From NCBI GenBank assembly GCA_017481945.1, contig JAFUOJ010000021.1, forward strand, positions 124,001 to 188,000: 64,000 bases of DNA, in the 5' to 3' direction. Below, piece after piece: positions 43,520-50,888 of the stretch. The notes beneath the pieces were generated by a model. That model ran no database searches, was not told the DNA's origin, and was given only the letters and a program-made list of their open reading frames with translations. The position numbers were made by a program, and so were the translations under genes. Origin of the DNA: Parabacteroides sp. (GTDB lineage Bacteria > Bacteroidota > Bacteroidia > Bacteroidales > Tannerellaceae). The first letter of the stretch is position 1. Every line of letters starts with the position of its first letter.

Positions 43520-44776
43520 ATGAACGAATTGATTATTGGCCTACTTTTAGTAGTCATCTTATTACAAATTATTTTACGTCCTAAAAAAAGTCAGGAGGAG
43601 GTCGCAAATGAAATAAAACGATTATTAGACGAAATGCAACGTTCTTTTGATCGAATCGAAAAAAACTTCAAAGAAGATTTTCGTTTGAATCGGGAAGAAA
43701 GTCGTATAATCGCAAAAGATAATCGAGATGAATTGACTCAATCTATGACTGAGTTTCGTATTTCTTTCGAGAAAGGTATTACCTCATTTAATAATTTACA
43801 AAAAGAGAAGTTCACAAGTTTAAATGAACAACAACATCTTCTTATCAACAATACAGAAAAAAGGTTGGAAGAAATCCGAATTACTGTAGATGAGAAATTA
43901 CAAAAGACTTTAAATGACAGAATTGGACAATCTTTTCGTTTAGTAACTGAACAATTAGAGAATGTTCAAAAGGGATTGGGAGAAATGCAAACTTTAGCAC
44001 AAGATGTTGGAGGATTAAAACGAGTCCTGAGTAATGTAAAAACACGAGGAAATATAGGAGAAATTCAATTAAGTATGCTTCTCGAACAGATGTTAGCCCC
44101 TGAACAATATGAGGCAAATGTACATACACGCAAAGGTTCAGACTCTGTTGTGGAATTTGCAGTTAAACTTCCAGGACGTGATGACGTACGTGAATTTGTA
44201 TATTTACCTATTGACGCTAAATTTCCAAAAGAAGTCTATGAACAACTATTAGACGCTTACGACCAAGCAGACTCACAAGCAATAGAAAGTGCAGGGAAAT
44301 TATTAGAAGCAACGATCAAAAAAATGGCTAAGGACATATCTGATAAATATCTATCTCCACCCACAACAACAGATTTCGGTATAATGTTTCTCCCCTTTGA
44401 AAGTATATATGCAGAAGTAATCCGTCGTTCTTCTTTATTAGAAGAACTACAGCGAAAATACAAAGTAGTCGTAACAGGTCCAACAACATTAGCCGCTATT
44501 TTAAACAGTTTACAGATGGGGTTCCGAACTCTCGCAATTCAAAAGCATTCAGGAGAAGTCTGGACTATTTTAGGGGCTGTAAAAAAAGAATTTGAAAAAG
44601 TAGGAGGAATGTTAGAAAAGGCTCAGAAGAACTTACAAACAGCCAGTGGACAAATAGAAGAAGTTCTGGGTACTCGAACTCGGGTCATTCAACGAAAATT
44701 AAAAGACATAGATACTTTGAGCGACCGAGAAGCACGAGCAATCTTACCAGAAATAGGAGATTTAAACTTAGAATAA
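43520..44776 (+). CDS. rmuC: RmuC-family DNA recombination protein
   Basis: 418 residues: an N-terminal membrane helix (about 3-18), a long coiled coil (about 25-135), and the RmuC nuclease-like domain. The domain has KTRGNIGEIQLSMLLEQML, the PD-like PIDAKFPKEVYEQL and MFLPFESIYAEV. RmuC proteins limit inversions at short repeats in E. coli. The product probably sits on the membrane near the chromosome. Translated from 43520 because of the promoter placement. A terminator follows at 44778. Confidence 0.92.
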   Translation: MNELIIGLLLVVILLQIILRPKKSQEEVANEIKRLLDEMQRSFDRIEKNFKEDFRLNREESRIIAKDNRDELTQSMTEFRISFEKGITSFNNLQKEKFTSLNEQQHLLINNTEKRLEEIRITVDEKLQKTLNDRIGQSFRLVTEQLENVQKGLGEMQTLAQDVGGLKRVLSNVKTRGNIGEIQLSMLLEQMLAPEQYEANVHTRKGSDSVVEFAVKLPGRDDVREFVYLPIDAKFPKEVYEQLLDAYDQADSQAIESAGKLLEATIKKMAKDISDKYLSPPTTTDFGIMFLPFESIYAEVIRRSSLLEELQRKYKVVVTGPTTLAAILNSLQMGFRTLAIQKHSGEVWTILGAVKKEFEKVGGMLEKAQKNLQTASGQIEEVLGTRTRVIQRKLKDIDTLSDREARAILPEIGDLNLE

Positions 44777-44777
44777 C

Positions 44778-44815
44778 AAAAAGGTTCCGTTGATATTTAC
44801 AACGGAACCTTTTTT
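44778..44815. terminator. Bidirectional terminator between rmuC and lsrF
   Basis: AAAAAGGTTCCGTTG and CAACGGAACCTTTTT are perfect complements, usable by both convergent genes. Confidence 0.9.
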
Positions 44816-44833
44816 ATAAATAAGAAATATTAG

Positions 44834-45706
44834 TTACTTAGATAAGTCCTGAAACATTTCATATCCCTGTTCCGGAGTCAAACCATCGTGAACAACTGCA
44901 TGAACAGCCTGAATCATAGCTGCAGGGTTTTCACTCTGGAAGACGTTACGACCCATATCTACACCTACAGCACCGTCATTTACAGCGTTGTAACACAATT
45001 CTAATGCCTCTTTCTCCGGCAATTTCTTTCCACCGGCTATCACGATAGGTACAGGACAAGCGGCTGCAACCTTTTCAAAACCTTCACAATAGTAGGTCTT
45101 GACAATAGAAGCTCCGTTTTCTGCACATACACGAGATGCCAATGCAAAGTAACGAGCGTCACGAGCCATCTGCTTACCAACTGCTGTTACACCCATCACC
45201 GGTATACCATAGCGATTTCCCAAATCAGCGGCTTCTACCAAGTTTGCTGCTGTTATCGCTTCCTGTTCACCGTCTCCGGCTGAGAACATAACAGCCATTG
45301 CTGAAGCATTGAAACGGATTGCGTCTTCAACATCGATCAATACGTTACGGTTCAATTCTGTCAAGATTGTTGTTCCTGCGTCTGAACGTAAACAAACCGG
45401 TTTATTGATATTTGCCGGTACTGAAGACTGAAGTATTCCACGGGTACACATGATACAGTCTGCATACTGAATCAACGGTACAATGTTCAAATCTATACGT
45501 TCCAAACCGGATGTCGGTCCCATAATAAAACCATGATCGAATGCCAACATCACTACACGACCGGTCTTAGGATTGAAGATACGAGACAAACGGTCTTTCA
45601 TACCCCAAGGTAAGTTAGACGCTCCTTTTACATGAAAACTATCAAACTGGGCTGTCTGTCCAAATCCAAAATTGTTGGCTTCTCTGAAGCCATCCATATC
45701 TGCCAT
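44834..45706 (-). CDS. lsrF: LsrF-type class I aldolase/thiolase
   Basis: 290 residues, closely resembling E. coli LsrF: LSRIFNPKTGRVVMLAFDHGF, CTRGILQSSVPANI, KTYYCEGFEKVAAACPVPIVIAGGKK (carrying the Schiff-base lysine region) and VDMGRNVFQS. LsrF splits 3-hydroxy-5-phosphonooxypentane-2,4-dione with CoA into acetyl-CoA and DHAP in AI-2 degradation. Here it is the last gene of an operon VOC-dhaK-dhaL-lsrF, with no lsrK, lsrG or lsr transporter. So the substrate is probably a related phosphorylated dione or ketose. Confidence 0.88.
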   Translation of the reverse strand: MADMDGFREANNFGFGQTAQFDSFHVKGASNLPWGMKDRLSRIFNPKTGRVVMLAFDHGFIMGPTSGLERIDLNIVPLIQYADCIMCTRGILQSSVPANINKPVCLRSDAGTTILTELNRNVLIDVEDAIRFNASAMAVMFSAGDGEQEAITAANLVEAADLGNRYGIPVMGVTAVGKQMARDARYFALASRVCAENGASIVKTYYCEGFEKVAAACPVPIVIAGGKKLPEKEALELCYNAVNDGAVGVDMGRNVFQSENPAAMIQAVHAVVHDGLTPEQGYEMFQDLSK

Positions 45707-45742
45707 AATTTACTCTTTTTATTGTTTGTTTTCTATATTCTA

Positions 45743-46357
45743 TTATAATGCCTGTGCAAATGACTCAAACATGCAGCTCCAGGAAGTTGCACCACTATCT
45801 GCAAAACCTATTGAACGTTCTCCATAGTTACGAGCACGACCGAAGTTAGCCTTCAAATTCACCGTTGAAGCAGCTCCTTCCAAAGCAGCCTTGGCTCCTG
45901 CTTCCAAGATTTCCTTAATGTCACCAGACGGGCAAGCTTGAATGGCTTCTACTGCCGGTATCAAGGCGTCCATCATTGTCTTGTCACCTCTTTGTGCTTT
46001 TGTCTGTTTCTGTACGTTCGCCAAACCACCGGCAAACATCGCTTTTACGGCCGCAGCGTCCAGCTCTGTTCCTGCTGCATGATCACTCATTCCCAAGAAG
46101 AAAGCTCCTAAAAGCGTACTGGTTGATCCGCTTACCTGCAACATTACGTCAAAGCCCATATCGTTCAGCATTGACTTGAACTCGGTTCCTTTTTGAGCTG
46201 TTGCTACAATGGCTGACATGGCTGTTACGATTGCCTGACCATGATCACCGTCACCGATCACTGCGTCTAATTTTGAAAATTCGTCTTCGCGCTCTTTTAT
46301 ATTCTTCAACGCGTTGTTCAACATCGCCTTGAAGTTGTCTATTGTCAATTGTTCCAT
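45743..46357 (-). CDS. dhaL: Dihydroxyacetone kinase-type subunit DhaL
   Basis: The nucleotide-binding subunit of an ATP- or PEP-dependent dihydroxyacetone-type kinase (204 residues). The Mg-binding acidic motif is DAVIGDGDHGQ (near residue 29), followed by SGSTSTLLGAFF and the C-terminal GRARNYGERSIGFADSGA, where DSGA replaces the usual DPGA. An upstream start at 46402 would add 15 residues within dhaK; the ATG at 46357 is the family start and lies 13 bases after the dhaK stop. No DhaM (PTS) subunit is nearby, so ATP is the likely donor. Confidence 0.9.
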   Translation of the reverse strand: MEQLTIDNFKAMLNNALKNIKEREDEFSKLDAVIGDGDHGQAIVTAMSAIVATAQKGTEFKSMLNDMGFDVMLQVSGSTSTLLGAFFLGMSDHAAGTELDAAAVKAMFAGGLANVQKQTKAQRGDKTMMDALIPAVEAIQACPSGDIKEILEAGAKAALEGAASTVNLKANFGRARNYGERSIGFADSGATSWSCMFESFAQAL

Positions 46358-46370
46358 ATATACTGCTTTA

Positions 46371-47390
46371 TTATTTACCGATAGTTGTCCAATAAGGAGC
46401 ATTAGAAGCTTTATTCTTCAAATAGTCGATATGATCTTCATCCAATATAGCGGCGATCATCTGGAAACCCGCTTGTTCCTGTACCGTCAGGATTTCCTGG
46501 ATACGACCAAAGACTACTTCCATCCCACGTGCCTGTAATTCCAAGTGCGCCTTGCGGTAAATAATGTTCAATTCCATGTGAGTTGTTGCCCCTACACCAT
46601 TTATGATCAATAACATCTTATCGCCGGCTTTTGGTTGTAACTGTTGGCAAAGAAGGTCTACCATTTCTACGGCTGTCTCATCTGCTGACACCAATGGTTT
46701 CTGACCACCGCTACCGCCTTCACCATGCTGACCCATACCGATTTCCATCATGCCCAAAGGTAGGTCGGCTATGGTTGCTCCATTCTGAGGATGTGAACAA
46801 GAGCGCATAGCGACTGCTAATGTTGCTACTTTCTGATTGTAACGTTCTGCAATTTCTACCAATTCATCCAATGATTTACCTTCATCTGCTGCTGCTCCCA
46901 AAATCTTATACAAAGGAACACAACCGGCCAAACCACGGCGATCGGTATCATCTGCTCCGATTCCGGCACTGATATCATCGTGAGTCAATACCTGTTTTAC
47001 TTTGATTCCGACACGTTCTGCCAACTGGCAAGCCATGTTCGCACTCATCACGTCACCGGAGTGGTTCAATACAACCAACAATATTCCGGCTTCACGTTTC
47101 ATCAATTGCAAAGCTTGGAACAGGCGTTGAGCACCCGGAGCGGCAAATACGTCACCTACTACTGAGCAGTCCAACATGCCATCACCAACAAAGCCACTTA
47201 ATGCAGGTTCATGACCGGAACCGCCTAAAGTTACTATCGCTACTTTATCTTCGCTTTTCGGGGTCGCACGTACTACAATATTTTCTGCAGCTAATTTTAC
47301 TTGGTCTGGATAAGCCAATACATAACCTTCCAATAATTCAGCTGTGATTTGTTCGGGATCATTGATAAATTTTGTCTTTACTTCTGACAT
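46371..47390 (-). CDS. dhaK: Dihydroxyacetone kinase-type subunit DhaK
   Basis: 339 residues, the substrate-binding subunit. GGSGHEPALSGFVGDGMLD near residue 55, the VVLNHSGDVMS segment and GMGQHGEGG, with the His that binds the ketone as a hemiaminal (near residue 218), are all present. In the known family, DhaK with DhaL phosphorylates dihydroxyacetone or other small ketoses such as erythrulose. Its neighbour LsrF suggests that in this operon the substrate may be a C4-C5 ketose or dione. Confidence 0.92.
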   Translation of the reverse strand: MSEVKTKFINDPEQITAELLEGYVLAYPDQVKLAAENIVVRATPKSEDKVAIVTLGGSGHEPALSGFVGDGMLDCSVVGDVFAAPGAQRLFQALQLMKREAGILLVVLNHSGDVMSANMACQLAERVGIKVKQVLTHDDISAGIGADDTDRRGLAGCVPLYKILGAAADEGKSLDELVEIAERYNQKVATLAVAMRSCSHPQNGATIADLPLGMMEIGMGQHGEGGSGGQKPLVSADETAVEMVDLLCQQLQPKAGDKMLLIINGVGATTHMELNIIYRKAHLELQARGMEVVFGRIQEILTVQEQAGFQMIAAILDEDHIDYLKNKASNAPYWTTIGK

Positions 47391-47425
47391 GTGTTTTTCC
47401 TCCTTTTTATTTTTTAATAGTACAA

Positions 47426-47740
47426 TTATTTTACTTCCATTAATTCAATTGAAATACCTTCTTCTTCGATGAAAGCGATTGTCAAATGTTCGTCGCAAAC
47501 GGCCGGACCAAAAATCACTTTCTTTCCCTTCAATTCTTCTTCCAAAGAAGGTACAACATAAGCTATGTGACTTTGAGTTTGTACCAATTCCGGCATACAG
47601 CTACCAGCCTCAAATTTCAAAAACTCAATCTTGTTCGCACTTTGATTGGGATCGGTCAACCATACGCTCAAACCTTCATTGTAAACTGATCCTGCTACCT
47701 TCTCGGATACGACTATCCCAATGTGATGTAATGTTCTCAT
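47426..47740 (-). CDS. Vicinal oxygen chelate (glyoxalase-like) protein
   Basis: A single VOC module of 104 residues. The metal-site residues are at expected places: LHHIGIVV (His), KIEFLKF (Glu), SHIAYVV (His) and SIELMEV (Glu). Proteins of this fold isomerise, dioxygenate or open methylglyoxal-type adducts. As first gene of the dhaK-dhaL-lsrF operon it may isomerise the sugar intermediate, in the place LsrG holds in the lsr pathway. A -7 element TAACTTTG lies at 47780-47787. Confidence 0.85.
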   Translation of the reverse strand: MRTLHHIGIVVSEKVAGSVYNEGLSVWLTDPNQSANKIEFLKFEAGSCMPELVQTQSHIAYVVPSLEEELKGKKVIFGPAVCDEHLTIAFIEEEGISIELMEVK

Positions 47741-47779
47741 GACTAATAAATTTAATTTGTTATGTTACATTATGAGAGT

Positions 47780-47787
47780 CAAAGTTA
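47780..47787 (-). promoter_or_regulatory. -7 element of the VOC-dhaKL-lsrF operon
   Basis: The minus strand reads TAACTTTG, about 40 bases before the VOC ATG. Confidence 0.6.
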
Positions 47788-47849
47788 TAGAATTTTTCTT
47801 TGCAATAAATTAAGTTTTAGCAAAAATCTGAAGAAAAACTTATTTTACC

Positions 47850-47894
47850 CCAAAAATAGGAAGGAGAATTTCTTTCTAAGACTCTCCTCCTTCA
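47850..47894 (-). terminator. Terminator after the HlyD-type gene
   Basis: GAAGGAGgAGA and TCTCCTTCC (minus strand) with ATTTTTGGGG after it; the arm has one bulge. Confidence 0.65.
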
Positions 47895-47908
47895 TTAATA
47901 TAAGCCAC

Positions 47909-49159
47909 TCATTCTAAAACTAATATCTCATTTTCTTTATAACTTTCATAGCTTGAAACTATTACTTTCTCACCAGCCTCTAAACCTTCAAGGACTTCAT
48001 AATATTGTGGATTCTGACGACCGATTTTAATTTTACGACGATAAGCTTTCTTTCCTTCCTTATCCAATACAAAAATCCAACTACCTCCTGTACTTTGAAA
48101 AAATGTACCACGGGGAATAATAATACTTTCCGTTGGTTGTCCCAGTTCCAGATTAATATAATAGGTCTGCCCACTACGAATATTATCCGGACGTTCTCCT
48201 GTAAAAACAAAATCTGTTCTAAATTTTCCATCTCGAACTTCTGGATATACCTTACGAACTGTTAAAGTAAAATCAGATCCTTGTCGTTCAAAGTTAGCTG
48301 TTAATCCTGGTTTAACTCGATCAATATAATGTTCATCAATAAGAGCCTCTATTTTATAATCTGAAAAATCATTGATCTGCCCTATCTTTTGCCCTGCTGT
48401 CACATTCTGTCCTAAGACGACATCTAACAACCCTAATTCTCCATCAATTTGTGATCGTACATTCAAATGTTCTTTTCGTTCATGAACCAAAGCTATATTC
48501 TTACGCATATTTGCCAAACTTGTTTCCATTTCCTCCATCTGGATAGTCCTTGAAATTGAGTCCTGACGTAAACGCTCCACAACTAAATCATATTTTTTAC
48601 TAGCTAACTCATAATCTTCTTTTGCCTTCAAGTATTCTTCTTTTGCAATCAATTCTTCATCATACAGTCTTTTCTGTTGTTGATAAGCACGACGATAGCG
48701 AGTTATATCCATATCTAATTGTGCCTTCTCTAACTGATTATTTAATTTATCCTGTTCCATCGTAACTTGAGTATTACGAAGGAAATTTTGTTTTTCAGCC
48801 AATTGTGCTTCTGCATCTAAAATTTGCAAATCAAGATTTGAATTAGACAAACGAATAATAATATCCCCTTTTTTAACCTGTGCCCCTTCTTCTACCACTT
48901 TTTCCTGAACAATACCCCCTTCTTCTGGACTCAACTGAACAATTGTTATCGGTTGTACTTGTCCATCCATCCGGACAAAATCATTAAACTGTTCATAAGT
49001 AACATTTCCTATATTTAGATTCTGACTATTCACTTTTAATGTTGAGACATGATCACCCCAAATAATCCAGCATAACAAAGCCAAGAAAAAGACACTTCCT
49101 ATTATATAAGGTATATGTTTTTTCTGAATTCCTTTTCTTTTTTCTAACTGTATATCCAT
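47909..49159 (-). CDS. HlyD/MacA-type periplasmic adaptor
   Basis: 416 residues: a short basic N-terminus, one membrane helix (about 17-35), a lipoyl half-motif (LSPEEGGIVQEKVVEEGAQVKKGD), a long coiled-coil hairpin (about 110-235), the second lipoyl half (DGELGLLDVVLGQNVTAGQKIG) and C-terminal beta domains. It links an inner-membrane exporter to TolC. It is co-transcribed with the TolC gene, 46 bases upstream, but no exporter gene is adjacent and a terminator follows. Confidence 0.9.
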   Translation of the reverse strand: MDIQLEKRKGIQKKHIPYIIGSVFFLALLCWIIWGDHVSTLKVNSQNLNIGNVTYEQFNDFVRMDGQVQPITIVQLSPEEGGIVQEKVVEEGAQVKKGDIIIRLSNSNLDLQILDAEAQLAEKQNFLRNTQVTMEQDKLNNQLEKAQLDMDITRYRRAYQQQKRLYDEELIAKEEYLKAKEDYELASKKYDLVVERLRQDSISRTIQMEEMETSLANMRKNIALVHERKEHLNVRSQIDGELGLLDVVLGQNVTAGQKIGQINDFSDYKIEALIDEHYIDRVKPGLTANFERQGSDFTLTVRKVYPEVRDGKFRTDFVFTGERPDNIRSGQTYYINLELGQPTESIIIPRGTFFQSTGGSWIFVLDKEGKKAYRRKIKIGRQNPQYYEVLEGLEAGEKVIVSSYESYKENEILVLE

Positions 49160-49205
49160 AATTATTATCTTTTTATTATTTCCTAATCTATATTTATTCT
49201 CTCTT

Positions 49206-50540
49206 TTACTCTGTAATCAACGGTCTTCCTTTATAATAATCCACTTGTCTACATTTTATCATATATAATAAACGCTTTTGTAATAAATCTGCTCTTGAAT
49301 TCAATAAAGCAGTTGCATTAGTTTGTACATCCAAAGGGCTCATTAATCCTTCTTCATATTTACGAAGTGTTACTTGGTATGACAAGGCATCCGCCTTTAC
49401 TTTCTTTTCCATTTGAGTGGTCTCTTTCGCATATCCCTCACGATCTAAAACGGCTTGTTCAACATCTGCTTGCAATTGACGAAGTACTTCTGTCTGTTTT
49501 TCATAAGCAATTCGTATATTATTTCGAGCACGACGTAAATTGGTAATTCGTGATAATCCATCAAACAAGGGCAAACTAAAATTTAAATAAATATATTCAC
49601 CTCGATTATTTTTAAATTGATCTTTAAAAGCAACTGGTGTATTGGTCGATTTTAAATTTTCAAAATAACTCGTTGAGACACCAGCCTGTAACGTAATAGA
49701 AGGGAATAACTTACCTTTCATTATTAAATAATTCATTCGACTAGTTTTCAATTGAAAAGCAGCTTGTAAAGCCGTCGGATTATTAGCAATAGCACAATCC
49801 TGAATTTCACTGATTACTTCTTGTTCAAAAAAGCTATTTATAACAGGAATCACTGTATCTACATTCAAAATAGAATCTAAAGGATAATTCATTTTATTTT
49901 TTAAACTAATCAAGGCTGTATTATAAAGATTCTGTTGATGAGTCAAATTATAATCATCCCCTGCTACCTGTGACTCTATTTGGGCGACATCTGCTTTTCC
50001 TTTTAACCCCAACTCTTCTTGCCGACGAGTTTTATACAACAAACGTTCACTTTCCAAAAGCTTTTCAGCACACATTTTTACTAAACCTTGATAATAGAGA
50101 ACAGAAACAAAAGCATTCATTACATCAATAGCCAAATCGTCTTTTTGCTTTCGTAAGTCATTTTTCCCCATATAACGATTAACATTTGCCAATCTCAATT
50201 GATTAATCAGCTGCCCCCCCTTAAACAAAGGTAAGCTCAGATAAGCTCCATAACCATTATTAAAGGTAGAAGTATTAACATAAGTATTTGTTTCTGGGTC
50301 TACAGAACGCCCAAATCGATATTGTGCATCTATTTCCGTTCCTATAGATGGAAGAAAAGAAGCTATTGCGGACTGTTGTTCTGTCTTATATGTATTATTT
50401 GTATAGATCTGTTGCTTTACTTTTGGACTATTCTCTATCGCATATCGCATACATGCATCCATATTCCATCTATCATTTTGTGCTATAGTCGAAACAACTA
50501 TATTTAAAGAAATAATCGTTATTGTTGCTATCTTTTTCAT
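49206..50540 (-). CDS. TolC-family outer-membrane protein
   Basis: 444 residues. Signal peptide (cleaved after about residue 20), then the OEP repeats: two copies of long helical hairpins, with QYRFGRSVDPETNTY and ARRARNNIRIAYEK-like segments and the second-half LFDGLSRITNLRRARNN. It forms the trimeric outer-membrane tunnel of a tripartite exporter. The first gene of a two-gene unit with the adaptor. Confidence 0.93.
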   Translation of the reverse strand: MKKIATITIISLNIVVSTIAQNDRWNMDACMRYAIENSPKVKQQIYTNNTYKTEQQSAIASFLPSIGTEIDAQYRFGRSVDPETNTYVNTSTFNNGYGAYLSLPLFKGGQLINQLRLANVNRYMGKNDLRKQKDDLAIDVMNAFVSVLYYQGLVKMCAEKLLESERLLYKTRRQEELGLKGKADVAQIESQVAGDDYNLTHQQNLYNTALISLKNKMNYPLDSILNVDTVIPVINSFFEQEVISEIQDCAIANNPTALQAAFQLKTSRMNYLIMKGKLFPSITLQAGVSTSYFENLKSTNTPVAFKDQFKNNRGEYIYLNFSLPLFDGLSRITNLRRARNNIRIAYEKQTEVLRQLQADVEQAVLDREGYAKETTQMEKKVKADALSYQVTLRKYEEGLMSPLDVQTNATALLNSRADLLQKRLLYMIKCRQVDYYKGRPLITE

Positions 50541-50635
50541 TACTTTATATTTTTACCTAATCACACACAAATATTATGCCATATTATATAAGTAACTATC
50601 AAACAATAGATTAGCAAAATCATCTACTCTTTCAA

Positions 50636-50675
50636 GTGTCAAAAAATTAGACAGTAGTGTCAAAAAAATGGACAC
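50636..50675. repeat. Periodic palindrome array D (word GTGTC/GACAC)
   Basis: GTGTC starts at 50636 and 50657; GACA starts at 50650 and 50671. Both steps are 21 bases, giving two inverted-repeat units. Confidence 0.7.
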
Positions 50676-50823
50676 TCTACCATGAATCTCCATTAGGACA
50701 AAACATGTTCTCTTCTTAAAAAATTAATCCACATTTAAGCTTTCGGTTCCAAATAAATTCAAAATGGCTGTAAAACATATAAAATTATCTAATAAATTCT
50801 ATCCAGAAAATTTTTAATTAGCA

Positions 50824-50831
50824 TATATTTG
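50824..50831 (+). promoter_or_regulatory. -7 element of ppdK
   Basis: TATATTTG, 57 bases before the ATG at 50889. Confidence 0.55.
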
Positions 50832-50888
50832 CAGCACTGCAATTTTAAGATTGCATAAAACTGAAATCTATTATTTTTAATATTGTAT

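Larger units (their letters stand above)
50541..50888. other. Divergent intergenic region between TolC and ppdK
   Basis: Holds repeat array D and the ppdK promoter. A palindrome TTGCAgcacTGCAA (50829-50843) overlaps the ppdK -7 region. No gene or RNA was recognised in it. Confidence 0.6.
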
